Assembly (NCBI RefSeq): GCF_011068285.1
Contig: NZ_CP049616.1
Span: 3,306,001-3,370,000 of the forward strand
DNA length: 64,000 nt
From: Flagellimonas oceani
Lineage (GTDB): Bacteria; Bacteroidota; Bacteroidia; Flavobacteriales; Flavobacteriaceae
Reading direction: 5' to 3'
This document shows positions 54,941 to 64,000 of the stretch, piece after piece (the first letter of the stretch is position 1; each line of letters starts with the position of its first letter). The position numbers were made by a program, and so were the translations under genes. The notes under the pieces are model-generated. The model did not search any database. It saw only the letters and a list, made by a program, of their open reading frames with translations, and was not told the DNA's origin.

Positions 54941-55843
54941 ATGAAGAAGATTATCTCTATGATCCTTGCCCTTGTGGTAGGAGTGATTTTGTGGTATCTG
55001 TTGCTCAAGCCATCCGACTATATCATTCGCTTTAAGGCACATACCTTTCCCGGTGCAATCAACCAAAGTTTAAAGCATTGGTCTAGGAATTTGACCAATT
55101 CGGAAAAAATTAGTCAAGAAGAAGATTTATTCCATCTTTCCCAAGAGATTAAGTTTGGAGATTCTACAAACATTTATAATTGGGAAATTGAATCGATTAC
55201 AGATTCAACATCTCATGTAAAAGTGAAAATTAGGGACAAAGAGCACAGTTTGATGAATAAAATACTAGTACCATTTTACGATACCGACTTTGAAAAAAGA
55301 AGCAGAGCAACCGTGCTGGATTTTATGCAAGAATTAAAAAAACACAAAGAGAGTTTCAAAGTTCGAATTGTTGGTGAAGAAGAGATTTCTACAAAGTACA
55401 TTGCATATTTGCCCATAAAGACGACCCAACTGCAAAAAGCGGATGAAATGATGAGAAATTTTAGTTACTTGATGGGTACGCTAATTGAAAGTGGAGTTGA
55501 GTTCGATGGATTTCCTATTATTGAAATCACTAAATGGAATCGAGATACTGACAGTATTTATTTTAACTTTGGACGTCCGATTATCCGTTCCGAAAAACTT
55601 CCAATTGGTACAGACATACAATACAAAAGAATATTCAGAAAAAAAGCTTTGAAGGCTGAATACAACGGAAATTATATTACCTCGGACCGTGCCTGGTATG
55701 CTTTGTTAGACTATGCGCAAAAGAACAATATTGAGGTGGAGAATACTCCTTATGAAATATTTCACGACAATCCTCAAAATGAAGGAAATCAAATCAAATG
55801 GAAAGCGGAAATATTTCTACCACTTAAAGAACCTTATGATTAA
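54941..55843 (+). CDS. Membrane-anchored SRPBCC/GyrI-like protein
   Basis: 300 residues. A single N-terminal helix (about 4-22, ISMILALVVGVILWYLLL) is followed by a region resembling a START/SRPBCC-like ligand pocket (about 30-145), then a GyrI-like effector-binding domain (about 150-300; ending WKAEIFLPLKEPYD). No DNA-binding domain, so it is not a classical AraC/GyrI regulator. Probably binds a small amphipathic ligand at the inner membrane. The next gene's ATG overlaps its end by 8 bases. Confidence 0.6.
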   Translation: MKKIISMILALVVGVILWYLLLKPSDYIIRFKAHTFPGAINQSLKHWSRNLTNSEKISQEEDLFHLSQEIKFGDSTNIYNWEIESITDSTSHVKVKIRDKEHSLMNKILVPFYDTDFEKRSRATVLDFMQELKKHKESFKVRIVGEEEISTKYIAYLPIKTTQLQKADEMMRNFSYLMGTLIESGVEFDGFPIIEITKWNRDTDSIYFNFGRPIIRSEKLPIGTDIQYKRIFRKKALKAEYNGNYITSDRAWYALLDYAQKNNIEVENTPYEIFHDNPQNEGNQIKWKAEIFLPLKEPYD

Positions 55844-56693
55844 GACGCTCTCCTTATTTTTTCTAATTGTATTACAAGCTTGTGCTCAAAACGTGCAGGT
55901 GACCGCTATGCGAGAATTGGGCAAATTGCCTTCCAGCCTTAAGGAAGTTTCCGGAATGGAAGTAGCGGCCGATGGAAATTTATGGGTAATCGAGGACAGT
56001 GGCAATAAGGACAAAATCTATAAAATTGACAAGGAAGGAAAAGAAAGGGAGTCCTTGAAAATTGACCATGCCAAGAACAGGGATTGGGAAGATTTGACCT
56101 CCGATATGCACGGAAACCTTTACATTGGTGATTTTGGCAACAACAAAAATGCTCGAGAAGATCTGGTCATCTACAAAGTGAACCAAGAGGAATTTGACAA
56201 AAAGGAACCTAATGCTAAAAAAATCGAGTTCAAATATCCCCAACAAAACGATTTTCCCCCGAAAAAAGATAGCCTGTATTTTGATACCGAAGGATTTTTT
56301 CACCTAAACGATCATCTCTACATTTTTACAAAAAACCGGACAAGGCCCTATACCGGAAAAACCTTGATTTATCGTATACCGGACAAGGAAGGGGAATATG
56401 AAGCTGAGTTTTTGGGATCCTTGTTCCTATGTGGCGACAAAGACCATTGTTCGGTGACCAGTGCCGATATTTCCCCTGATGGGAAAACGGTAGCCCTCTT
56501 GAGCTATGGTTTTGTTTTTCTTTTGACAGATTTTACCGTCCCGGATTATACCAAGTCATCCATCAAAATCATGGACTTGAACACTGATACGCAAGTTGAA
56601 TCAGTCTGTTTTGAAAACAATAGCACACTTTTGATCGCGGATGAAGGGAACAAACACGGTGGGCAAAGGCTTTACCGACTAAAATTGGATTAA
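55836..56693 (+). CDS. Beta-propeller-like lipoprotein of unknown function
   Basis: 285 residues from ATG 55836, lipoprotein signal FLIVLQAC (Cys16); a longer frame reading into the previous gene is not used. The mature part has repeated D/W/G-rich strands (DGNLWVIEDSGNKDKIYKID, GNLYIGDFGNN, ISPDGKTVALLSYG, VCFENNSTLLIADEGNKH) like NHL/SMP-30-type propellers. Ends convergent with the large fusion gene, overlapping it by 4 bases. Ligand unknown. Confidence 0.65.
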   Translation: MIKTLSLFFLIVLQACAQNVQVTAMRELGKLPSSLKEVSGMEVAADGNLWVIEDSGNKDKIYKIDKEGKERESLKIDHAKNRDWEDLTSDMHGNLYIGDFGNNKNAREDLVIYKVNQEEFDKKEPNAKKIEFKYPQQNDFPPKKDSLYFDTEGFFHLNDHLYIFTKNRTRPYTGKTLIYRIPDKEGEYEAEFLGSLFLCGDKDHCSVTSADISPDGKTVALLSYGFVFLLTDFTVPDYTKSSIKIMDLNTDTQVESVCFENNSTLLIADEGNKHGGQRLYRLKLD

Positions 56694-59600
56694 AATCCAA
56701 ATCCAACACCAAAGGCAAACCGGAGCCCGTCAGAACTATTAAAAAGTCCCAAATTAGCGGAGAGCACATCGGCGCCGTTCAAAAACAACCCTCCTCCATA
56801 AGAGTTGTGCCATTTGTCCGAGTCTTCGCCCGGAAACCACACCCGACCATAATCAAACCCTCCATAAATTCCCGGGGTCACCGGTAAAATGCCCGTTTTG
56901 GTTCGTCTAAAGCTGTACCTTAAATCGGTGTTTTGATAATAAGCGGTTTTTCCAGTAAATCGTTGAAAACGGAACCCGCGCAACCCATTGTTTCCCCCTA
57001 TACTGGCCGCCTGATAAAACTCGTACCCATCTCCAATAATAAATTGGCCCTTGAACTTTGTGGCCAGAACCAACCGACCATCGGCCGTAACCTTATGATC
57101 CACGGAAAACGAAGGAATGACATAGCCGAAAGACTTGGAATCATCCAAATTGGTCTTGAAACCTCCTTCCAGACCAAAGGCCATTCCCAAAGTTGGAAAT
57201 GCCTCGTTATCGGTATTGGAATAGGTGTATTCCCCATCCACCCCGAAGAAACTCAGGTGGTTTTCTTTACCATTTTCCAGATAAAATTCATTAATAAACC
57301 TATCCTCTGTTTCCTCTATCTCGATATTTTCGTAGGCCAATCCCAATCTTACCTTTGATCCCAAAAATCCCCGCCATACCAAGGAGGGAGCAAATGTCAA
57401 CGTTTGGATACGTACCCTGTTGTAATCGAGACCGAGGGGCTCTGCATCATCATTATTGACCGTTTCGTTGCCAAAACCAAAAAAGTTTTGGGTAAAATTG
57501 GGACTGGTAAACCTCGCTCTTATCTCCAAATTCACCTTGTTAAAAACATGGGCAAATTCTCCGCGGTATCCTAGATCAAAACCATCGGTCGCAAAGTAAT
57601 AGGCCGCATTTACCGTGTGTTGTTGGGTAAAAGGGTTTTTTCTGAAACCGTTGAATGTGTATGTATTGGCCAGCCCTACCCTTACACCATCATCCGGATT
57701 AAACCCAATGGTAGGCAGCAACTGGTTATTGCTTCCCTTAATGTTTAAAAACTCGTAGGTGTTGGTGTCGTAATCATTCACCAATTTGATTTTTCCGCCA
57801 TACGCTTCGTCCAATGTGTTTTTCTTGGCCTTAAAATCGTACACCAACAACTTTTTGGAGTCTTCGGAAATTTGGTAGACATCATTATTCTGTCCACCAA
57901 CGATGCGCACCTTTATTTTTGAGGTTGCCGTACGGGCATCGAACACATCATCATCATCCAGACCATAGATCCATATTTCCTTGGTATAATCGTGGCTATA
58001 AATTTTACTAAAGAACATATCCGTATACTCCCCCCCTTTGATCCGATACCCCCTAACCTCAACATCACCATTGGGAAGCGAAACGATACTGAAATAATCG
58101 TCTTTATCCGTGCCCGTAATCACACTGTATTTGTTGAGAACGGCATAGTAATCCTGAGCAGTCTTGACCAAATTTGCCTTTCTGGCGAGGATTATCCTTT
58201 TTATATCGGTCAAGGTTTCGTCCCTGACCTCTTCAGGGAAGGCTAAAAATGCATCGTCAATAATCGCTCCGCTCAGGTTTTCCTGAATAAACTCGGCTTG
58301 TTCCATCCACATATCCAAAGTAGATGCCGATAGCAAGGCCATATCCAACGCAAAAGTCCTTGGGGAAGAGGTGAGCCCCTCGACACTTCTGACCTTTTCA
58401 TGGAAGCCTTCAAAAATACGAAGTGCCGGAACTGCCCTGGAGCCAAAGTTCATGATAAGTCCATCTCCCCATCTCGAAAACACCTGATCTCTGTCCCGAG
58501 CTATGGGCTTATATACCTTGTTTCCGTTCTCAGTCTCAAATTCGGCCCATCGCCATTGATCAACGTGGCGGTCCCAATCACCTATTAAAATATCGAAAAG
58601 CCGTGCTTTTACATATTCTTTTTGATCAATGCTGTATTCCTCATCCTCCCTCAACTTTTCCATGAGGTCGTATGTGCTCTCAATCTTTTTGGTATAGCCA
58701 AAACTTTCCAAATTATCATGGTCGTCCGAGACATGCTCCTCGATCATGTATAGACCATCACCAAATTCAGTATTAAAATCGCCCAAAACCGACTGCTTCG
58801 GCACATAGTATAATTTGGGATTGGTATGGTACATTCCCAAGGCATCGGAAAGTTTACCTATGGTAAATGGGGCATAGGGATGCGCCCCGGTGTAAAGATC
58901 CAACAACAATTCCTGTGTGTAGGTATCCTGAAACTGTCCAATGATGTATTGGTCTTGAAAAGCAATGGCCTGCAGGTATCTTTCTGCGCTCTTTCTCAAC
59001 CCCCGCATCACGTACTCCCTACCTTTTTTATCGGCCAATCGCAAGGAATTTGACTGGTTTCCCCCGCCCTTCCGAACAACGGTCAATCCCCCAAAAAGGG
59101 TATCCAACCGAACGGTGGGCGCCTTTACCTCGGTTCCATAGTATTTTCTGTACCGATCGCCCCACAATAATTTGTGAAACCCACTTTTTTGGACCTCTTC
59201 GGGAGCATATACCGACGCTGTTTTGAACGCCGGAAAATCGGCGGCCAGTTCAACGGTTTTGGTCGATGTGGATGGTGGGAGAACCTCTGTCCGGTACAAG
59301 GGTCCGTCGGTATCCGTACCATGAAATTCCACTTGGGATGAGCCATCGGTATATACCGTTAAGATGGCATATCCGTTCTTACCGGTCGAAAATTTACTGC
59401 CGTTCAATAAACGGGTCGATCCTGTTTTGGCCCCAGAACCGCTTACGATTTGCGGTTTTCCGTATTCCTCGATATACTGAAGGGTGTGTTCGTGCCCAGA
59501 TGCAAAAATGATTTTGTCCGAATATTGGGAAAGGGTAAGCACCCGTTTTTTCAGTTCGTTGTACATTTTATTGGACAGGTCCTCTGTTGTTGCCCCCGAT

Positions 59601-60394
59601 GTTTTTCTGAGCAGGTTGATGGCCGACCCCAACAAGGGCATGGGAACTTTGCCACCATTGGGATAGATTCCCTGTTTGAATGAAAATTGCCCCCCGTGCG
59701 AACCGTAGGAAAACATGGGATGGTGCATGGCCAAGAGCACTGTTCTGTCCCTGTTCTTTTTGATTATGCTCTCCAGTTCCTCAAAAAAGCGGCTTCTGGT
59801 CTTGATTTCGCACTCATCGTTCATGGTGGGGTGCTTGTCCCAATTTACGAGGTACCACTCCGTATCGATCACAACGACCAAGATTTCATCATTGACTTCT
59901 ATCTCTTCAATAGGACAACCATTTTCCGGTTGAAATGCATCTTTATCGCCCAATGCATCCTCAATATATTCTTCTTCACGTTTAAGGCCCTTGAGCCCTT
60001 CCGTATACCAGTCGTGGTTACCTGGAATAAAAAGTTTTTGTCCTTTATAGTTTTCCAGAGTGCTCAATTGGGCGTCCAAATGATTCTTGGCCTCCAAATA
60101 GGCTATGGTAGAGTCCTTTTTATCGGGCAAACCTGCAGGATAAATATTGTCTCCCAAAAAAATTGCGGTACTGTTCGGTCCTGCCGTATCAAGAACCTTC
60201 TTAAATTTTTCCAAGGTCGGGTTCAACCCGCCCATGGGCGATTTGCCTGCATCACCTATCAAATAAAATGTATGGTCGACCTCTTTTTCGACCAAAGTAT
60301 TGTAAGCCGAAAAAGGCTCTGCATATTTGGTCTCGTAGGTTGCACAGGCCGAGGCCAAGACCGCCAAAATAACAAAGAAGTAATGTTTTTTCAT
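56690..60394 (-). CDS. Metallophosphoesterase / kinase-like / outer-membrane barrel fusion lipoprotein
   Basis: 1234 residues, signal ending ASAC (Cys17). Part 1 (about 42-375) is a calcineurin-like phosphoesterase with all metal motifs: GDAG (48), GDNIY (81), GNHDWY (126), HHPMF (224) and GHEH (300). Part 2 (about 400-700) is unnamed to me: a Gly-rich loop (VRKGGGNQSNSLRL, 440), then GDWDRH (605-610) and ARDRDQVF (632-639), which resemble the catalytic and metal Asp motifs of Fam20C/HipA/CotH-like kinases. Part 3 (about 870-1234) is an Omp85-type barrel, ending GFGF. It probably projects enzymatic domains into the periplasm from an outer-membrane barrel. Function unknown. Confidence 0.72.
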   Translation of the reverse strand: MKKHYFFVILAVLASACATYETKYAEPFSAYNTLVEKEVDHTFYLIGDAGKSPMGGLNPTLEKFKKVLDTAGPNSTAIFLGDNIYPAGLPDKKDSTIAYLEAKNHLDAQLSTLENYKGQKLFIPGNHDWYTEGLKGLKREEEYIEDALGDKDAFQPENGCPIEEIEVNDEILVVVIDTEWYLVNWDKHPTMNDECEIKTRSRFFEELESIIKKNRDRTVLLAMHHPMFSYGSHGGQFSFKQGIYPNGGKVPMPLLGSAINLLRKTSGATTEDLSNKMYNELKKRVLTLSQYSDKIIFASGHEHTLQYIEEYGKPQIVSGSGAKTGSTRLLNGSKFSTGKNGYAILTVYTDGSSQVEFHGTDTDGPLYRTEVLPPSTSTKTVELAADFPAFKTASVYAPEEVQKSGFHKLLWGDRYRKYYGTEVKAPTVRLDTLFGGLTVVRKGGGNQSNSLRLADKKGREYVMRGLRKSAERYLQAIAFQDQYIIGQFQDTYTQELLLDLYTGAHPYAPFTIGKLSDALGMYHTNPKLYYVPKQSVLGDFNTEFGDGLYMIEEHVSDDHDNLESFGYTKKIESTYDLMEKLREDEEYSIDQKEYVKARLFDILIGDWDRHVDQWRWAEFETENGNKVYKPIARDRDQVFSRWGDGLIMNFGSRAVPALRIFEGFHEKVRSVEGLTSSPRTFALDMALLSASTLDMWMEQAEFIQENLSGAIIDDAFLAFPEEVRDETLTDIKRIILARKANLVKTAQDYYAVLNKYSVITGTDKDDYFSIVSLPNGDVEVRGYRIKGGEYTDMFFSKIYSHDYTKEIWIYGLDDDDVFDARTATSKIKVRIVGGQNNDVYQISEDSKKLLVYDFKAKKNTLDEAYGGKIKLVNDYDTNTYEFLNIKGSNNQLLPTIGFNPDDGVRVGLANTYTFNGFRKNPFTQQHTVNAAYYFATDGFDLGYRGEFAHVFNKVNLEIRARFTSPNFTQNFFGFGNETVNNDDAEPLGLDYNRVRIQTLTFAPSLVWRGFLGSKVRLGLAYENIEIEETEDRFINEFYLENGKENHLSFFGVDGEYTYSNTDNEAFPTLGMAFGLEGGFKTNLDDSKSFGYVIPSFSVDHKVTADGRLVLATKFKGQFIIGDGYEFYQAASIGGNNGLRGFRFQRFTGKTAYYQNTDLRYSFRRTKTGILPVTPGIYGGFDYGRVWFPGEDSDKWHNSYGGGLFLNGADVLSANLGLFNSSDGLRFAFGVGFGF

Positions 60395-60447
60395 ATACAG
60401 GAGGTTGATTCCAAAATTTTGTAATTTGGATGCTCTAATTTAGAACT

Positions 60448-61641
60448 ATGTCAGAAATTGTTGAAAAAACCGAACACTTTGTTTCTGAACTACTTACAGA
60501 AAAATTGGATTCCAGATTTGTGTACCACAACTTGAGACATACCCAAAGAGTAGTCAAAAGTACTAAAGAATTGCTCAACTATTATAACCTTGGCGAGACT
60601 GAAAACGAAAGGTTGTTGCTGGCTGCTTGGCTGCATGATGTTGGCCATACCAAAGGCTGGGAAAACCACGAAGAAAACAGTTGCATCATTGCAAGGGACT
60701 TTCTCCAAAAAAACGGTTATGACCCCAAAGGAATCGAGGAGGTGTGTTCGCTGATCATGGTCACCAAAATGTGCAACGAACCATCCAACCTTATGGAAGG
60801 GATCATCCGAGATGCCGATACATCGCATTTTGCCAAAAAAAGCTATTGGGAGACCACCGATTTTTTAAAGGAAGAACTGAAAGCATTGGGGGTCGCCGAT
60901 TATTCGAACAAGGAATGGCGGGACAAAAACATTAAAATGTTCCGCACCAAACATATTTTTTTCACTGACTATGCCAAGGAAAATTGGGAAGAAGGTAAAC
61001 AACAGAACCTAAAAAAATTGTTGAAAGAAAAGAAAGAAGAAAAAAAGATAGCCAAAAAAGAAGCCTTAAAGGCTAAGTACAAAAATGAGAGCCCCGATAG
61101 GAGCGTTCAAACCCTGTATCGGGTCACGCTAAAAAATCATTTGAAGTTGAGCGATATCGCCGATACCAAAGCGAACATCTTACTTTCGGTCAATGCCATA
61201 ATCATTTCTTTGGTGCTGGCCAATTTGTTGACAAAGCTCGATAACCCTTCCAACTCCTACATGATTTACCCTACATTGATTTTCATCATGTTCAGTATTG
61301 TTTCCATGGTACTTTCGGTATTGGCCACAAGGCCCAATGTTACGAGCGGTAAATTCACCAAAGAAGACGTGGAAAAGAGAAAGGTCAATCTCTTGTTTTT
61401 TGGAAACTTTCATAAAATGGAACTTTCCGAATATGAATGGGCACTGAAAGAGCTGGTAAAGGACAAGGATTATGTATATTCCTCCTTGACCAAAGACCTC
61501 TACTACCTGGGCGTTGTCCTGAACAAAAAATACAAAATACTGCGAATTACCTACAACATTTTTATGTTGGGCATGATCATCTCCGTAATCTCTTTTATAA
61601 TTGCCTTTAGGTATTTTGGCCCGGAAAGGTTGATTTTCTAA
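60448..61641 (+). CDS. HD phosphohydrolase fused to a Pycsar-effector-type membrane domain (DUF5706)
   Basis: 397 residues. The N-terminal HD domain has His31 (LRHTQRV), the His63-Asp64 pair in WLHDVGHTKGWENH and a late IRDAD Asp. A charged coiled coil (about 183-215, KKLLKEKKEEKKIAKKEALK) links to a C-terminal domain (about 220-397) with three helices (about 243-262, 272-293, 372-392) and the DUF5706 hallmark DIADTKANILLSVNAI, as in Pycsar transmembrane effectors. No uridylate/cytidylate cyclase gene is next to it. It may sense or degrade a cyclic nucleotide, or be a housekeeping relative. Confidence 0.75.
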   Translation: MSEIVEKTEHFVSELLTEKLDSRFVYHNLRHTQRVVKSTKELLNYYNLGETENERLLLAAWLHDVGHTKGWENHEENSCIIARDFLQKNGYDPKGIEEVCSLIMVTKMCNEPSNLMEGIIRDADTSHFAKKSYWETTDFLKEELKALGVADYSNKEWRDKNIKMFRTKHIFFTDYAKENWEEGKQQNLKKLLKEKKEEKKIAKKEALKAKYKNESPDRSVQTLYRVTLKNHLKLSDIADTKANILLSVNAIIISLVLANLLTKLDNPSNSYMIYPTLIFIMFSIVSMVLSVLATRPNVTSGKFTKEDVEKRKVNLLFFGNFHKMELSEYEWALKELVKDKDYVYSSLTKDLYYLGVVLNKKYKILRITYNIFMLGMIISVISFIIAFRYFGPERLIF

Positions 61642-61642
61642 T

Positions 61643-64000
61643 TTAGGAGTTCAGTTCCTCCATTAAATCGTCGTAAGTATAGGTACGCTCCGATTTCTTG
61701 TCCTTTTGGTAAAGGATTTCTGCCCGTATGGCCTTTAGGCCGGATACACCCTGGACTCCTTCCAGCTCCACAATCTCGATATTGTTGGTAAAGTATCCTT
61801 TCGCTTTCAGGAAACTGATGTATCGCATGTATTCCTTTTCGTCCTTGCGCTGGGAGTACACAATGGCCAATTTGCCCTTTTGTGTCAAACGTTCGTTGGT
61901 CCCCTTGATGAATGATTTATCGATACGCTTTTTGATGACCTCGTACCTGGCATTATAGGTACCGTCAACATCAAAACGTTTTTCATCCATTCGGAAACGT
62001 ATGGCCAATGATGTGCTGTACACCAAAACCAACGATGCCACATCCAACTTAACGGGCAAATGGGGCTTTAAGCTATAGTACTTGTTCTCCATTTCGCACA
62101 TGACCTGAAGCTGCCATAACCTCAAATTGCTCAAAAACAGTTGACTGAACTCCTTATCCTTGGTAATTGAGCTACCAATGTACATATTGTGCTCCACCCC
62201 ATCGGTCTTGTAGCGTTCAAAATAGTGCGGGAACATTTCTTGTGCTTCTTCCTGCCTTTTATCGAGTAGCGCCGCAAGCTTCATATTGGCTTCCATTACA
62301 CTATTATCGTAATTTCTACGGTGATCGTAGTAGCTTTCGGTGGCCTTATCTATTTTTTGATTGTATTGTTGGAGCAGCCCAGCGATTTCTTTATCTTCTT
62401 TTTGAAGGTGGTTGAATACTGGGTCTACTTCTTCCTTCACAAAATCAAAAACAGCTTGCTCGGTATGGGTGTACAATGCTTCTTTTACCTCGCCCAAATA
62501 ATTGTTCACCCTGAACATCAATTCTTCGTAAATAGGGAGTTTATATTTTTGAAAAGCGATATCCAGCACATCGTTGATCTCCGAGAGTTGGATCATTAAA
62601 TCCCTTTGGATGGCTAGATTTCGCTCTTGGGCCGAATCCTTGATGTCAATTTGGCCATACAATGGGTAAACATTCTTGAAAACCACCTCCTTGAACACAG
62701 GTTCGTTGCCCGCCAGTTCGTCTGCCATAAAACGCTTGGCCTCTTCTTGGAATTTCCAATACACGGATGGATGGACCGAGGTACACTCATGCTGGATCAC
62801 GGCATCTATTAAATTTTCTTCTTCCTCTATGGTTCGCATCACAGCGGCGATAATGTATGGCATCACATCATCCAACTTATTGGCATTGACACTGTTGAGC
62901 TCGTTCACCTTGCCCGAAACCAGCTCCAATACGCCCAAAAGGTTTCCGTTTACGGCAATCGGAGCCAAGATGGCACTTTTAATGCCCTGCTCCATCATGC
63001 TTTTATAGGGTTGGATCTCACCATTCGAACTTTTAAAATATTTCTCCACATTGGAAATGGCAAAATACTTGTTCTCCTTGAACAACTTGTCGTAGGTATA
63101 GTTACAGAAAATGGAATCACATTCCTCCAAATCCTTCCCATTAAGTATAAAGCTCTCCATGCCCTTGCCGTATATTTTGAAAAATCGGTTGGCATTGGAG
63201 TCATATCCGGAAAAACCTACCTTAATATCGTTAAGGTTAAAAAACGAGCGAAAGGTATCCTCAAAACTTTCCATAAAGGTCTCGTTGCCCCTTTGGGCAC
63301 GGCCGATCAAGGTCGATTTGATCTCTGACACGGAATGCTCTGCGGTCACATCGAACATATTGGAAATTACAAATCCTTTGGCGATAAAGCTGTTGGGCGG
63401 AATCTTCTCTTTCCAAATTTTTAAATTATAGAAATTGTCCAGCAACTCGTCCACATCATCCTGCGTGAGTTCCTTGGCCTTTTCGGTGGGAATGATCTCC
63501 ATAAAATCCGCATTGTACAGAATTCGGTACCTGCGCATCACTCCATTGGTATCGGGAATATCGTAAAAGAACGGGCGTTTAAAGTCTAAATTGTACCCAT
63601 AATAGAACATTAAAATTACGGTACACCTCATAATATACCCAAACTCCGTGGGTATGTTCGTGATTTCCAGATCAAAATCCTCGCCTGCGTCCCTCAAAAT
63701 CTTACGAAAACGTTCCGATGAGTTGAAGACCAGGCTTTCAAACGGTGTAGATGCCGTTTTGATCTCGTTCTTGGTCAAAATCGGAGCAAAAGAATCCTCC
63801 AAGATCACACTGATCACATCCTTGTATTTTTCCAACAAGGACAAATCGGTAAACCCATCCCTTAAAAAAGGGTAGGGAGCCTGTGTATCCAACACATATT
63901 TTGCCCTTGCGGCAATGTGTGGATGGGAACTGTTGAGCTGCTCATCGTAATGCTCCAACAATTTGTTGAAACTTACCAACTGAACGAGCGGGCTTTCCGA
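61643..64000 (-). CDS. Large GAF-domain protein, 5' end cut by the window edge
   Basis: At least 785 residues; the frame is open up to base 64000 (SPLVQL ahead of VSFNKLLEHY), so the start is outside the window. A GAF-like domain lies at about 250-400 of the visible protein (VGFSGYDSNANRFFKIYG, SAILAPIAVNGNLLGVLELVSGKVN). Flanking parts are helical, including a long coiled segment (about 480-620). A C-terminal mixed part is without a known output domain. Cytosolic by composition. Convergent with the HD/DUF5706 gene with one base between the stops. Ligand and role unknown. Confidence 0.7.
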   Translation of the reverse strand, partial: SESPLVQLVSFNKLLEHYDEQLNSSHPHIAARAKYVLDTQAPYPFLRDGFTDLSLLEKYKDVISVILEDSFAPILTKNEIKTASTPFESLVFNSSERFRKILRDAGEDFDLEITNIPTEFGYIMRCTVILMFYYGYNLDFKRPFFYDIPDTNGVMRRYRILYNADFMEIIPTEKAKELTQDDVDELLDNFYNLKIWKEKIPPNSFIAKGFVISNMFDVTAEHSVSEIKSTLIGRAQRGNETFMESFEDTFRSFFNLNDIKVGFSGYDSNANRFFKIYGKGMESFILNGKDLEECDSIFCNYTYDKLFKENKYFAISNVEKYFKSSNGEIQPYKSMMEQGIKSAILAPIAVNGNLLGVLELVSGKVNELNSVNANKLDDVMPYIIAAVMRTIEEEENLIDAVIQHECTSVHPSVYWKFQEEAKRFMADELAGNEPVFKEVVFKNVYPLYGQIDIKDSAQERNLAIQRDLMIQLSEINDVLDIAFQKYKLPIYEELMFRVNNYLGEVKEALYTHTEQAVFDFVKEEVDPVFNHLQKEDKEIAGLLQQYNQKIDKATESYYDHRRNYDNSVMEANMKLAALLDKRQEEAQEMFPHYFERYKTDGVEHNMYIGSSITKDKEFSQLFLSNLRLWQLQVMCEMENKYYSLKPHLPVKLDVASLVLVYSTSLAIRFRMDEKRFDVDGTYNARYEVIKKRIDKSFIKGTNERLTQKGKLAIVYSQRKDEKEYMRYISFLKAKGYFTNNIEIVELEGVQGVSGLKAIRAEILYQKDKKSERTYTYDDLMEELNS

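Noticed and set aside
59687..60424. 245-residue plus-strand open frame
   Set aside because: Opposite the phosphoesterase domain of the 1234-residue gene, whose metal motifs are intact.
1..64000. tRNA, rRNA, CRISPR, IS element or prophage
   Set aside because: All larger gaps were read by eye; no cloverleaf, regularly spaced repeat array, transposase or phage gene was seen.

Overview
The window looks like chromosome from a marine Flavobacteriaceae bacterium, most likely of the Muricauda/Allomuricauda type. I infer this from gene content and style, not from a database match. The signs are a SusC/SusD pair, a mevalonate pathway block, the Bacteroidetes version of arginine synthesis (acyl-ornithine carbamoyltransferase, GNAT-type acetylglutamate synthase, proC inside the operon), DUF5916 and ASPIC/VCBS proteins, many small SPII lipoproteins, and starts without clear Shine-Dalgarno sequences.

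Layout. 1-1775: end of a probable arsenosugar cluster, with a purine nucleoside phosphorylase overlapping an ArsM-like arsenite methyltransferase. 1781-4845 (minus): a tandem pair of N-acetylmuramoyl-L-alanine amidase homologues, one without any zinc ligands, and a GH113 lipoprotein. 4974-11609 (plus): a flavoprotein plus polytopic Fe-S protein pair, then three glycosyltransferases (DPM1-like GT2, cellulose/mannan-synthase-like GT2, GT-C membrane enzyme). 11657-20927: a nine-gene arginine operon preceded by a 27-codon leader ORF ending in four Arg codons, which looks like a transcription attenuator. 21115-29223: an accessory stretch with a HEAT-repeat protein, a DUF5916 barrel, unknown lipoproteins, a zinc-ribbon methyltransferase and a small membrane protein. 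Three of its gene starts lie downstream of a shared direct-repeat element with a 21-bp period. 29232-33216 (minus): diphosphomevalonate decarboxylase, mevalonate-type GHMP kinase, UbiA prenyltransferase and an rRNA pseudouridine synthase. 33311-38664: TspO, DUF1697, glycerol kinase, glycerol facilitator, an HI0933-type flavoprotein and a GDPD lipoprotein. 38716-54918: a GH13 lipoprotein and LacI regulator facing a SusC/SusD operon with a LacI-type operator and a good intrinsic terminator, followed by the C-terminal stub of a lost VCBS gene, two intact VCBS/ASPIC lipoproteins and a vanadium-haloperoxidase-like lipoprotein. 54941-64000: two small envelope proteins, a 1234-residue metallophosphoesterase / putative kinase-like / outer-membrane-barrel fusion, an HD domain fused to a Pycsar-effector-type membrane domain, and a GAF protein cut by the window edge.

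How the genes work together. The arginine operon encodes a nearly complete route from glutamate to arginine through acylated intermediates, probably controlled by ribosome stalling on the leader. glpF, glpK and GDPD fit uptake and use of glycerol and glycerophosphodiesters. LacI, GH13 and SusCD form a small glycan-utilisation locus. The most novel-looking items are the arginine leader, the 21-bp-period repeats, the three-part envelope fusion, the HD/Pycsar fusion and the zinc-ligand-less amidase paralogue. No tRNA, rRNA, CRISPR array, IS element or prophage was seen.
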